Source: Amanita rubescens | Lineage: Eukaryota > Basidiomycota > Agaricomycetes > Agaricales > Amanitaceae | NCBI GenBank assembly: GCA_015039365.1 | Contig: WION01000236.1 | Span: forward strand, 1-64,000 | DNA length: 64,000 nt | Reading direction: 5' to 3' | Part shown: positions 32,281-44,670 of the stretch, piece by piece | Layout: each line of letters begins with the position of its first letter | Numbering within the stretch: the stretch's first letter is position 1 | Position numbers and translations under genes: made by a program | The notes under the pieces: model-generated | Database searches by the model: none | What the model was told of the DNA's origin: nothing | What the model saw: the letters and a program-made list of their open reading frames with translations, nothing else

Positions 32281-32455
32281 CCTGAACGATAAAGACATTG
32301 TCCCATCCTTTCTCCTCGGGGAAATCGTCGGAGGGTCCTCCCCACGTGATACCGGAGTTGTTGACGAGGACATGAAGTTTATTCTCTCGCGTTTTGAATT
32401 CGCGGGATGAGAGCATCGCATCCTGCTTTCGACCATTCACATCGGAAGGAACCGG
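32281..32455 (-). pseudogene. Short-chain dehydrogenase (SDR) fragment
   Basis: Read on the minus strand, this short stretch gives PSDVNGRKQDAMLSS, then ENKLHVLVNNSGITWGG and DDFPEEKGWDNVF. The VNNSG(I) string corresponds to the NNAG motif of classical short-chain dehydrogenases, placed after the DV acidic position as expected. Glycine-rich cofactor and YxxxK active-site parts are absent and a stop lies just upstream, so it is an isolated exon-sized relic. It ends close to the tandem palindromes, which may mark the break. Confidence 0.65.
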
Positions 32456-32962
32456 TCAACGGGGAACCAGAGTGTCCAGTCACTGGTTAAGAAATTCGAA
32501 GAGATGTTACTCACGCTGACATTGGCGACAATATATTGAACCAGAATCGTTGCACTTCGGTTAATGTAATTCTTGAATCAAGTTGCCAATTGTCTGTCCC
32601 AAACGATTTCAGCATTCATGGCGAGTTGACATTTTTCCAATTTCAGGAATATTAAAACAGAATGTTTTGATGGCACATGCACACTGGATTGGCAACAGCA
32701 TACTGTACAAGTGTCAAGAGGGGACATAAACTAAGGGCATATTACGTTCGTAAATCTACTAGACGTTATAGCCGACATCATCAACCACCCCTATGATGCC
32801 TGGCCATAACCCATCCCAATTGCTGCTTCACTGGTTTGGCCTCCTCCCTTGACCATCAACATCCAGTGTTTTTATGGCGTGGGCATCAACAGGTTCATCA
32901 GAACACAGTTCTAATCCTGTTGTAACTTTGATACACCGGCAGCTGTGAGATGAGGGACAGGG

Positions 32963-34884
32963 CTATGCTGTAAGATCTGGCAGCTTAGAAAACATGTGAA
33001 TAGCTCTGCCCCATCTTTCCCCTTTCTCAGCCTTCATCTGAGTCGCGTTGGCCCCTCTCTCCCAATCCTCATTTGACATAAACCCGTTCTCTACCCATCT
33101 GGAGAGGCCCCCAGCTGCGTACTGAACAATGGAGTATCTGGTTTCATGGGGCCCTATGCTTGCATTTGAATGAATGATCAACGCCGACGGTATAAGGATG
33201 GTTGAGCCTGCAGGAAAATCAACAACCAGCCCAAGGTTCCATAGAACCAGTTGGCCCCCTTCCTTGGCATCAAAGTTCCCAAGGGGGGTGATGGTGCACC
33301 ATGATTGGGCAAGGTTCATTGTATCGGTATGGGGGTACGATACGGTTTGCTCACCCAGGTTGAAGGATCTACAGGGGTACACCCCAACATTGCGGTCGTA
33401 TGGACGCCTGAGGCCTGGGTTTTTTCTCTTGAGCTCCTCAACCGTGCGGTTAACATGGTCATGGTTCCTTTTGCTGTAGGCCTTGAAGCCATCTGATGCA
33501 GGGTTAGCTCAGGCAGGGCCAACAAAGGGGCAGCAGCTGCCTACCGCTAGCATAGTTGCATATCCGTTGAATTGGGCCCTCTGCCAAAAGCCTTTCTAGG
33601 GCGGCCTCTGTCCGTTGCGAATGCCGTAGATGCCGTGGCTCCTATATCTGTGATTAGGCGCTGCCAGGCGACCTAGAGAATCTCACCTCCTGCCCTCCAC
33701 CATACGATATGCCATGGGCTATGGATGGGAAGGCGCCTCTTCGATGCTTAGGGCGGCGCCTGGCGTTAAAGTACACAGACTCTTTTTTGAGCAACCCGAA
33801 TGCTGCATCATGGGTCCTGTCCCAGCCCTCCCTTGGCCACCCTAGCAGCAGGCCCAAAACGTAGCCCTCGGTATCAAGCAACGGGTACGTCTGCCTGCCG
33901 GGCCATGGTCAGCCCTTTTTCGGAGGGCGGCGTTAAGGGGGACCCACCTTCCATCCCATGTAAAATGCGTTGCCCCGCTCTCTATCAGTTTCCCCAACGT
34001 GATCTCTTCCTTCGGCATATCGCCCATTCTTATCCCAACGTAGCCTGGTGCGGAGACAGGGGCGTCGTTGAGAAGGCTGAATTCAACCTGGATCACCTGC
34101 CTGGCTGCCCCCCTTCGGCGCTTCACGGCCACCTCTTTAAGATCGAGGCCCTTTTCTGCCTGTTTCCTGGCACGGTTGGCGGCCTGCTTGCGATGCGAGT
34201 ACTCCCGTTTTTTTTCGCGACGATGGGCGGACATCGGCCTCCCTTTTTTCCATTGTGACGAGGATGCGTTGGGGACAGGGCCGCCCGCCGCAGCCTGATG
34301 GCCCCCTTGGGATGCGCTGCTGGCTGTTGAAGCTGGGCAGTCCATTGCTGCGCCTTGCTGCAAAGGGGGGGGGTGCGCCATGGGCCGGTCTTCGGTTGAC
34401 GCTGCATCGCTGCTGACCCCATCACCTGCCTCTGAGCCCTCGTAATCCGTAAGTGCTCCGTCAAAGAGCTCCTCTAAAAGCAGGCGTTCCTTCAAAGATT
34501 CGCGGATGGAGATGCCGGTTTCAATATAGCAGGATCCCTCCGGGTTTGTATGTATGACGGGCCCTGTTGTACAAAGGCATCAGCGATTTCCTATCATGGG
34601 GTTGGGTTTACGGCCGCATAGCCATAGGGGATGGTCAACGGGCCATCCCATTGATTTGGCCCAGATACCGACTGAATGGAGGGCAGCACCTCGTAGGGGG
34701 GAGGGAGAGGGCGACAGTCGCAGGTTCGTGCCCATCGCACCCCACCCCACCCGCCCAACGGAATGCGCAGGGCCCCAAACGATCCGCAAAAGGGGACGGA
34801 GGATAAACCAGCTTGCACTGTGAAGAACCGGGGCCAGTTATGCTCACCTTTTGATCCCTGAAGCAGCAAAATAAGCCTATCCAT
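32963..34884 (-). CDS. TET/JBP-like dioxygenase gene, probably decayed
   Basis: The C-terminal exon (about 33490-32963) has TVSYPHTDTMNLAQSW, with the HxD iron ligands H-T-D at 33331-33323, then GGQLVLWNLGLVVDFPAGS and the distal His in LIPSALIIHSNASIG, followed by RYSIVQYAAGGLSRWVENG. This is the pattern of the 2-oxoglutarate dioxygenases of the TET/JBP family in agaric fungi, enzymes that oxidise 5-methylcytosine or thymine in DNA. Upstream parts: HRRGAFPSIAHGISYGGGQ (before 33680), a Lys/Arg-rich stretch with KREYSHRKQAANRARKQAEK (about 34200) and IPYGYAA at the start region (34884-34600). Likely introns are near 33635-33680 and 33500-33550. A one-base frame change near 33905 suggests decay. 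Confidence 0.68.
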
Positions 34885-37229
34885 CTGCTCTGCTGGGCGG
34901 CCTAGGGTTCGGAATGCAACGACGTGGCAAAGGGTTGTGACGTGGCCGAAGGGTGTGACGTGATTTTGTCACAAACCGCCCGTCCAAGAAAACTGGCAAA
35001 CGCTGCGCTCGGTACGAGCGTGCCCGTTAAAGCCTCCGTTGGTACGACTGCTGGGGCCTAAGGCTGTGTTCTTCGATGGGCGTGATGAACGACCGCGGTT
35101 TTGCCCACACCAATTAAAAATAGAATATAAAGCGTTCATTTTTTGCAATAACACGACCCATGACCCATACCAATCCAAATAGAAATGTGGAATAGCTACC
35201 GGGAAATACAGCGATGGTAAGGGATGTAAGAACGTTGCTGTTGATGGTGATGCAGGGGGCTTTGCAAATGAAGCGACAAACGAGGGGAAGTGAATGAGGG
35301 TGTGGGTGAGGGCATGATTGGCTTGATGGGTAACGGGTTAACGGGTAGACAGTGAGGCAAGGGCGAACCGACAAGCGTGGGTACCGACGACGACGGTGAG
35401 CTCGAGCGTAATTCGTACCTTTTCATCATCATCCGACAGCCTGAGAGCACCTCCAGTGTGCCGGTACGCGAGGATGGCCTGCTTGTAGGTAAGAATACTT
35501 TCAGAAGAGGGTATATGCAGATACATATCCGTCGCCAGAGCTTGAGGTGTCGAGTTTAGGTGCTGTGCGAACGCAGATGTTGCGGATATCTCATAATGAA
35601 CGTCATCATGCTACTTGTCAAGTGGAATATGCAACCTACCGGTGGGCGCTAAATGCCCGCGTTCATATCGGTGATGTAGGCTCATATCAGCAGCTGGGCA
35701 AGGGCTCGCAGTTTCCGGGCAAAGCAGGATCACTATCTGGGAAAGAGGCGAGGAGGATGGCGGTTGCACGAGTGGATAGGTTGAAGAAAAGAACGAGTGG
35801 CAGCGACGGAGGCGGCCATGATGACGGTGGTTATGGCTAAGGAGCGAGCGATGGTATCAGGGTTAGTTACGGTACGTCATAGCTTGGTTTGGGCCGTGGG
35901 TGATGGCGTGTGTCAATATCGCAAGTTTTGTACTAGAACAGTAGGACGGCGACATGCTCAACATCAACCTGAAAGCCTACAGCCACACGCAACAGCCAGT
36001 TGCACGAGAATGAAATCCGACTGTGGTCTAAGCGGAAAACGCCGCAGCGAGATCGTCAGACTCTGGGTGTGAGAGAAACAACCTAGCAGTGAAACGCGAG
36101 GTGAAACGGGAGTAGGGGGTTAGTCTTTTGACAGAATGTGTCTAGTAATAGCAATAGCGAGCGGCCGCATGAGGCTGGAATGAGCCAACGTGATGATGCC
36201 GTTCCTAAACAGGCAGGTAGTAATACCGTTGTGTCGGGACTGGGCTCTTAGCGTTGTTTCTTTTTGGGATGTAAGAATGTAAGAATGAAGGGCGGGGCGT
36301 TCTTGTGACTATAGGCGGTCTGCAGGTGTGCTGTCACCAGGTGATTCATCGGGATGCGTGTGTCGATGTGCCTGTACCGGCTTTGAGCGAGGAACTAAGC
36401 TGCGTCAAGTAAGCCCGTCTGTGATAGCCATGAAACGCATGGTAGTTGACGGGGGACAGGGGATGCGCCTGGAAGGTTACGGCGTATGAGCGAGAGGCGG
36501 GCATGTCGCATAAATGACGTCATCGATGTTGAGGTGGAGGGATGTTGTGTAGGTGTAGAGCGAACGCTGTGTGTACAGCGTCGGTAGTATTAAAGAGCCA
36601 GTCGGCCTAGGGATAGATAGTAGATAGAAGTCGATTCTCCGGTGTAACGAGCCAATTCGGCTACGTTGGAACCGATCTCCGAATCCTTCCGAAGCTCCCC
36701 GAAGCACTCCAAGCCTATGCTCGCACCCGGGAGGATGATCATTTGTGTTTCGGACGCATGCACAGGCCTTGGACTCGGTGCAGGAATTGTCACATGGTCA
36801 CCTCGTGCCTCGTAGTATATATACCATTGTGTAGGTAGTTGTACTTAGCGAATTATCACCCCATTACTGCTCCGAGTTCGATTCCTTTCGTTCCCTTCGT
36901 TCATCAGTGCTTCGGACACCTTCCACTCGTTCACCTTCGCATTTGGCACCCTCTCTGCCTCCGAGGCACCCCCAGGACTGACCTCCGAAGCCCCTTTGGC
37001 CGAACGCACTTCCGCATCGGCCTTCTTCTGATCGTTTCACCGGTCAGCGGAATGTCGGTCTCATCACTGGGACCCATTGTAACAAGATCCATAGAGAGAA
37101 AAGTGAAAACTTTCTGTCGCCCCAATGAGAGTCGTCTTGTGAAGAACCTGGGGAAGGTTCAGTTGGGGATAATTCAGCGCCCTGTATCTAGACGACGTGT
37201 AGAGCAACCCACAATATCATTAGAAATTT
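34885..37229. other. Long unassigned stretch
   Basis: Many overlapping frames of 60-140 codons on both strands but none with a recognised domain. The promoter of the TET/JBP-like gene should lie just right of 34884. A TATATATA box occurs near 36818-36827. A frame at 36839-37258 runs into the fold-back element at 37230. Coding exons could be hidden here; I could not assemble them. Confidence 0.3.
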
Positions 37230-39758
37230 CACCTGACCTACCCGACAAAAACCTCTAATTAGAGATGGACAGATGGCATCTCTCCATCTCTAGTTAGAGG
37301 CTTTATTTGGGTAACAGGCTACCTCAGATAATTGTGGACATAAAATAAATATTTCTGAATTACAAGTCCATTTTCCCACACCCAGACATATTGCCATTTC
37401 TGGAAGGTGAGGGATGTATTTGTACATGTTTTGAGATGGGAATTTGACCACAACTTAGAAACAAGGGGATGATTGCCTTATTTGGTAAGATAGAGAAATT
37501 CCAAATAAGGTAAGCAAGTTGGGATACCATATTTGGAAGGTTATGAGGTTGTTTGTATATATTTGTACATGTTTATGACACAAACAATGGATAGGTGCTA
37601 ATTTCATTGAGATATCCACTGATTTATTTTCAGGGTCAAATTTCCTAAAAAGGAAATGATGACATAATTTCAGGGTCAATCAATTGTGTAGCCTTGGTCA
37701 GTGGCTTTCTAAGTGTGGTTGTATAACAGTGTTTGGTGCTGATTTCATTGAGATATTCACTGATTGATTTTCAGGGTCAAATTTCCTAAAAAGGAAATTG
37801 ATAATGTAATGTGTGCTTTAGGATCCAGTGGCGGGTTTTCTAAAATGGAAATAGTGCCCATCAGCCTTGCCATTTTGGGAGATATCTGCTCACTGTTCAT
37901 GATGATGAGCACCAAGAAATTGCAATATCTCCCTTAATACTGAATATTTTTGTGGCGCTTTTTTTGGAATATATTCCTTATATGTATATGCACCTATCCA
38001 CTATGTTAGAATGTAAAAAATGTGAGTGGTTTCTGTCAGAATGCAACATGTCTTGCTCACTGTTGTCAACAGTGAGCAGCAACAAATGACAATATCTCCA
38101 TCAATACTGGTTATTTCTGTGGCGCTTTTTTTGGTATGTCCCCATTAGGCACATAGGAAGGTATTTGGAATGTCAGAATGCAAATAGTATGTACCAATCA
38201 TGCCACAATAAAATTGGTGTGCTCACTGTCTGCCATGATGAGCAGCCATATCTCCACCAAAACAAATCTTCCTGTGGCACTTTTTTGGATTTTGATTTCT
38301 TATGATAATACAGTGTCACTCAGGGTGTCTGGAAGCAGATTGCCCTGCTGATTAATCTGTAGTTTTAAGTTTCATGATAAAAGACTGAACATGATACAGA
38401 AAGTGTGGCTGACAAGTTGACATGTCATGAAGAATGGGACATACCACTTGATCTTGCTTAAGGATCCTCTGTTGAGACCCTCCCAATGTTTATCCTTGTT
38501 ATGTGTGATCACAAATCAGAAAAAGCGCCACAGGAAGATCTTTAAGTTTCATGATAAAAGACTGAACATGATACAGAAAGTGTGGCTGACAAGTTGACAT
38601 GTCATGAAGAACTTAATGGGACATAACACTTGATCTTGCTTAAGGATCCACTGTTGAGACCCTCCCAATGTTTATCCTTGTTATGTGTGACCACAAATCA
38701 GAAAAAGCACCACAGGAAGATCTTGTTTTGGTGGAGATATGGCTGCTCATCATGGCAGACAGTGAGCACACCAATTTTATTGTGGCATGATTGGTACATA
38801 CTATTTGCATTCTGACATTCCAAATACCTTTCTATGTGCCTAATGGGGACATACCAAAAAAAGCGCCACAGAAATAACCAGTATTGATGGAGATATTGTC
38901 ATTTGTTGCTGCTCACTGTTGACAACAGTGAGCAAGACATGTTGCATTCTGACAGAAACCACTCACATTTTTTACATTCTAACATAGTGGATAGGTGCAT
39001 ATACATATAAGGAATATATTCCAAAAAAAGCGCCACAAAAATATTCAGTATTAAGGGAGATATTGCAATTTCTTGGTGCTCATCATCATGAACAGTGAGC
39101 AGATATCTCCCAAAATGGCAAGGCTGATGGGCACTATTTCCATTTTAGGAAACCCGCCACTGGATCCTAAAGCACACATTACATTATCAATTTCCTTTTT
39201 AGGAAATTTGACCCTGAAAATCAATCAGTGAATATCTCAATGAAATCAGCACCAAACACTGTTATACAACCACACTTAGAAAGCCACTGACCAAGGCTAC
39301 ACAATTGATTGACCCTGAAATTATGTCATCATTTCCTTTTTAGGAAATTTGACCCTGAAAATAAATCAGTGGATATCTCAATGAAATTAGCACCTATCCA
39401 TTGTTTGTGTCATAAACATGTACAAATATATACAAACAACCTCATAACCTTCCAAATATGGTATCCCAACTTGCTTACCTTATTTGGAATTTCTCTATCT
39501 TACCAAATAAGGCAATCATCCCCTTGTTTCTAAGTTGTGGTCAAATTCCCATCTCAAAACATGTACAAATACATCCCTCACCTTCCAGAAATGGCAATAT
39601 GTCTGGGTGTGGGAAAATGGACTTGTAATTCAGAAATATTTATTTTATGTCCACAATTATCTGAGGTAGCCTGTTACCCAAATAAAGCCTCTAACTAGAG
39701 ATGGAGAGATGCCATCTGTCCATCTCTAATTAGAGGTTTTTGTCGGGTAGGTCAGGTG
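37230..39758. mobile_element. Fold-back element, family 1, copy 2
   Basis: A 2529-bp near-palindrome beginning CACCTGACCTACCCGAC and ending in its inverse, with the 8-bp duplication AGAAATTT at 37222-37229 and 39759-39766. The arms of roughly 1.1 kb share the sequence of copy 1 from AAAAACCTCTAATTAGAGATGG inwards. Outermost 17 bp differ from copy 1 while staying symmetric within this copy, so each copy's two ends have been kept matching. It has no coding capacity. The centre carries a direct duplication not found in copy 1. Confidence 0.88.
38364..38722 (+). repeat. Tandem duplication at fold-back centre
   Basis: Two direct units, 38364-38540 and 38541-38722, both starting TTTAAGTTTCATGATAAAAG and ending GGAAGATC. 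The second has five extra bases (CTTAA). Copy 1 has a single, inverted version of this spacer. Confidence 0.8.
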
Positions 39759-39766
39759 AGAAATTT

Positions 39767-40072
39767 GGGTTCAGGAAAATGACCTGCCTGTTCTTGAAAA
39801 ACTGACCTGCCATCAATCCAGCTAAGAGCATGTGCAGCTTCATATCAAGCAGAAAAGATCCCTGTAGGTCCTCCCTCACCCGGGCTTATTGAGGTACGGC
39901 GCAAGGGTCTGCCGAAAAGCATTTTAATCATTCTTTGGAAAAGCGGCGACCATTAATTCACCACCGCACAAACTGAAACGATGGCTATCATTCACCGCTA
40001 GTAGATAAAAGGTTTCCTCGCACCACTTTTGTTTCCTCCGCACTACAACTCTCACCTACTCATCTTCCTCCT
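39767..40072 (+). promoter_or_regulatory. Upstream region of HECT-like gene
   Basis: No gene. A GATAAAAGG TATA-like box near 40005 precedes a CT-rich stretch and the ATG at 40073 (context CCTCCTATGCAA). This arrangement is common for fungal promoters. The call is by position and composition only. Confidence 0.35.
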
Positions 40073-42104
40073 ATGCAAACCGTCGCTCTTCTTCCACAAC
40101 GTGGGAGATGCACTCACTCTCCCTGCCTCTGTAAGAAAACTGTATTTGTGGTTGGGGAGTATCGGATGCAAGCCGCCAATGTGGATGAACTCTGTCTCTG
40201 TGGCCATAGTTGGTGGAAACACATACCTCTATTTCTCCCTTCCACTGGGCGCGGCGTGTGTTCCTCCACACAATGTGGAGGTTATCGTTCATTGGTAAGT
40301 CTCCCAGGCACTCGGTGTGATATAGTACTGGACACTCACGCAAAAAAATAGACCAATGGTGTCAGCTCTGGGCCATGTGTCTGCGGCACGCCTTACGACA
40401 CCCACGCGCTCCTGATCCCGGCTTCTTCAGAGTCACCTTCTGAGGCAGACGCCAACGCCGGTCCCGCTGCTGTCATAGCCTGAACCCCCCCCAGACTCGC
40501 ATATACAGGTACTGATGGCACGGGCGTACTTCCAACGTGGATCTCTGATGCACTCCCTACAGCTACTGCTGATCGGGAATGAAGGGGGGCTGCGGAACGC
40601 CACCGCAGCATCAGTACCAGTTCCCGAGCACAGCGCCCCTTCACCCCTGCCGTAGCATCTTGCGTACAGCGCCCATCCGCTCCTTTGACCCCTTCGATTT
40701 CAGATTCGTCCTCAGCTATTCAACTTAACTGCGCTCTCTGGCCCTTCGTCGTAAGTTCTTAAAAAGATTATATCATCAGACCTATTACTGATGGTATCAT
40801 CCACCTTCAAGGTCAAGAAACCCTCCGTATACCCTATACCCAATGTATCCTTCAAGGTTCGGGCCCTCGGTGAAGCCATGGATTGTTTATCCATGCACGA
40901 TCTTGTATTCCCTGTCATGATAAATCGCAGTGAAACCTACCCATGGAAGCCAATCCACCAGGCCTTGATCGAACAGCTTGGGAAATACAGATATAATCTC
41001 AAATTCAATGATGACGACCTAGGCGTACAATTTACATGTCTGTCCTGGGATATCTTGGCTCAGAAGAAGCCGAACAAGAAAGGGAAAAGTGCAAAATACC
41101 TTTTTGAACCAGGTTTGGCCGGCCCAGCCTCTTTCACCCTTGAATTTTTAAGTGAACAAGCGTTTGATCCGGATATGGAGAACCGGAATAACGACCATCT
41201 CTTCATTTTAATTGGTTTGTCTCATTTAGTTTTCAACAACCCCAACGCTTGTTGATTATTGGTTCCAGGTCCGAGATTGGAGCACGTCAAAGGCCCCATC
41301 TCGGATGGCCCGTGCCCTCAGAACCCTCATGCATGTTTTCCATGGCACATGTTCGCTCCGTATGACTGGGGGACCCAGGGAATCGACATCAACTGCATTG
41401 AAGGCGAATGTCCTTCTCCTGAGAGCGCCCTGACATTAGGCGTCCGTCGCACTCGGTCCCCATCACCCACAGTGAGTACTACCCCTGCGCCCACTTCCCC
41501 TTTCTCATGGCATTTCTCCAGCCTCTGCTCCGCAACACCAGGCAACGTCAAGGCAGCCTGTCTGACTCAGTTAGTGGAGCTACCGAAACTAGCGGAATCA
41601 GTGGGATGGAAGTTGATGGTGAAAATCACCCCATACAAGATGAAGATGGTATTGATTTTCCCGATATTAATGAGCTTCCAAGGTTGGATTCGGTTGAACT
41701 TGAAAATTGGCAGGATCGCATTCGATTTTGCAAGATGGGCAACTTCAGACTTGAAGCCCCTACAGTCGACGCTGCATCAACTGTGTTCATCCATTTATTG
41801 AAGTCGTTAATTACTGGACTCCCCGCGGCATCAGGGAAACGTCATATCTGGATTTGGGGCCTTTGGGTACTTTGCAAAGTACCCAAAGTGTCCCAAAGCG
41901 TTCAAAATGCTTTACAGCCTTTCAAAGAAAGGTCATGTCACCTTTGATACCTTTCAAAGCACATATTTTACCTTTGAAAGTGTTCAAAGGCCTGTGGGTA
42001 CTTCAGACAGAGGCTTTCTTTGTACAAATACCACATTTTTATTGCACCATAAACTATAGTAAAATTACACTATTGACAACTTCGGGATGATAGTGATGAA
42101 AAGC

Positions 42105-42440
42105 ACACAGCGACGAGCACGAAAGACAACAACCAGGAAAGACACCAGCCAGGCTGGGTGTGAAAAACGCCGTGCCCGAGAGACCCCGAGCCCGAGAGCG
42201 AGTAAAAGACGATCCCGAAAGACGCCGAGAGCGACATGGAGAGTAAAAGACGAACCCGAGAGCAAAACGACGCCGAACCCGAAAGACACCGAGAGTAAAA
42301 GACAAGCCCGAAAGACGCCGAGAGCAAAATGACGCCGAACCCAAAAGACGCCGGTAGTAAAAGACGAGCCCAAAAGACGCCGAGAGCAAAACGACGCCGA
42401 GAGCAAAATGACGCCGAGAGACAACTCTTGAAGAGCGAAA
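42105..42440 (+). repeat. GA-rich minisatellite
   Basis: Degenerate tandem repeats built from AAAGACGCCGAGAGCAAAA-like and GAACCCGAAAGAC-like pieces. They create long but low-complexity frames (Arg/Lys-rich on plus, Ser/Phe-rich on minus) that should not be taken as genes. Confidence 0.75.
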
Positions 42441-42559
42441 AGCGCCAACATTCTTGAGGATTCCCAGCATGATGTGGCGAAGGTAGAAATCATACCATTA
42501 TCGATCTACGCGTCATCATTCCGAGTCATCCCTTGTGACCATAAGTGAGGGAGGGGCGT

Positions 42560-42900
42560 CCGGGTCAGCACGGTCGAAATCAGGGTTTCACGACACTCAC
42601 CTGAGGTGCGAAAGGGTGCAGAGACTGGAGGGTGCAAGAGGTTGTGTGGTGGTGGTGGGCGTAGCTGACCGGTGGGAGGGTGAGTTGGTGGTGGGTCAGC
42701 AACATTGAAGCCCGGTCTACGTGGCTTACCTTGGGTTTGGCGAGGTCCGATAGGTGCGGGAGGGTGGGCGGAGTGCGATGGGGCGCAGTTCAGTGGCGGA
42801 AGGCAAGCGAGGTGAGGTGGTCATCAGTAAGGTCGAAATCTGCGTTTCACGAGGCTCACCTGGAGTGCGAAAGAGTGCGAGAGGATGCGGTGGATGCGGT
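42560..42900 (+). repeat. Imperfect direct repeat, GC-rich
   Basis: A block with GGTCGAAATC, GTTTCACGA and CTCACCTG..GTGCGAAAG near 42566-42625 recurs near 42833-42872. It is followed by two copies of ACTGTCGCTATATGC near 42950-42995. These are internal repeats of the 3.1-kb element. Confidence 0.55.
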
Positions 42901-44620
42901 AGGGCTCAACGGGGCGTGGTTGAGAGGCGGAGGGCGAGGGAGAGCACAAACTGTCGCTATATGCAGTCGTCAGTCACGACTGTCGCTATATGCGCTCAAG
43001 GCAGTCATTACTCACATTTTATCTTGCGGCTAACACACGATAGTAGGAAACATTTGAGAAAGCTGGATAGGTCAATAAGGATGAGAGGAGAGAAGGATAG
43101 GGCGCACTGTGCACGTTGTACATGGAATAATCGCGATTCTCAGGCCATTGCGCACACCGTGCGTCGCGCCATCTTGCTTTTGTTTGTTTTTGATGTCAAA
43201 CCATCGTTGATGAAGAGAGAGACGGATCGATGATGGAGGGGAAGATAACGAACAACCTTATTTGGAGGTGTTTGCATCGTCAACGAAAAATCTGTAAAGT
43301 CCAACGCCGCCACGCTCATTGCATGGGCTCCCCAGCTCAGTGCCAACATTCAACGTTCAACCTTCAGCGCAGAGGTTGAGGATGGGGAGTGTGATTCCCG
43401 CCTTTCCATTCCCAGCCTCACAGGCTGCGTCTGGCTCATCATACCCTCGCAGCCATACCGTACATCCGAGTCACATCTCCCCAACGATATTCTCGTCCCA
43501 TTTGCGCGCCTTGCCACCCACGCCATGAAACAGAATTACGTACTACACCAGTCGGTACCCAACTCCAATCCGTACCGCCGTTCTATACCCAACGCACACG
43601 TGTCGTTCGCCACCCAACTGTTCCTCACCGCCGAATGGACCGTCACTGGACGTCAGAAAGGGTGATATTGAAGTTCACAATCACGTCCTCATCACCCAGC
43701 ATGAAGGTGAGATTCCCTCGAGTATGCGGAAGAGTCGCGCGTGGATGGACTCGGAGGGTGTGTTCGACGGCTCCATCCTCTCTGCGGCCTGCTCATCCCA
43801 TGATGCGACGCACGTCCTCCTCAGTTCTTCGCCTCCCTTCCCCTCTACGATTGCTCGATCCCCATGACCCCACGTCCTTCCCACCACCCGATCAGGAGAC
43901 TTGCCTCATGGAACATCAGGAACGAACTTGACCGTTCCACGCCCAGCTCTCCACCCGTCACCATCACCCAGGGGTGTCTCATCCCCCATCGCAGATGTCT
44001 CGTCCGCATGTGAGCCCAGTATGCAACACCCCGTCCCAACCGTCCAGCGCCTCTCCATTGTCATTCGTCAACTATCTGACACCCCTTTGCTCCCTCTGGA
44101 AAAAGCGCACACGATACTCAGTTTCTGCCCACCACAGCACCGGAGACAATCCAATAGCACACCAACGTGCTACACATCCCGCTTTGTCCAACGGTGGAAT
44201 GCCAAATTGACTAAACGCAGCGTGAGGAGCTGGCTTTGTCGGCGATTGTGATTGGGAGTGGTCTGTGTAAATGCAACATAAGTTTCACCCTCCCCTAATA
44301 TACTTTTTAACTTGACCTGCGCACACCGCTTACAGATCGTCTGGCCTGGTACGTCAACCCTTCCCACTGTCATTGAAGAAGACAATGGTTTCCTTACCAC
44401 ATGAAACACACAGACAGTTTAGATTCATTTCACACTCTTTTTGTGAAAAAATTCATTGATTACCATGCACACAAAACTATTTTTTGAATTCTGTCCAAGT
44501 TAGCTTATGTAGTAACTGTTTGTTGTGCCTAATAATTACATTCATTGCCTTGGGAGTCAAATGGGACAAGGCCTCAAAGTCAATGTCAGAAAGAAGGGCC
44601 TTGGTAAATTTGAGAGAGCG

Positions 44621-44670
44621 AGAGATAAAGAGAGATAAAGAGAGATAAAGAGAGATAAAGAGAGATAAAG
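44621..44670 (+). repeat. AGAGATAAAG microsatellite, 5 units
   Basis: Five perfect tandem copies of the 10-mer AGAGATAAAG, followed by GGCCTGGCC/GGCTCGG-rich sequence with mirrored GAGCC motifs. Confidence 0.9.

Noticed and set aside
34554..34884. Plus-strand frames over the start of the TET/JBP-like gene
   Set aside because: The minus-strand reading (LRIPLGGWGG, PPPYEV, IPYGYAA) fits the downstream TET/JBP-like gene, so the plus-strand frames are shadows.
42054..42493. Overlapping minus-strand frames of 138-142 codons
   Set aside because: They are translations of the GA-rich minisatellite; every frame is open because the repeat lacks stop codons.
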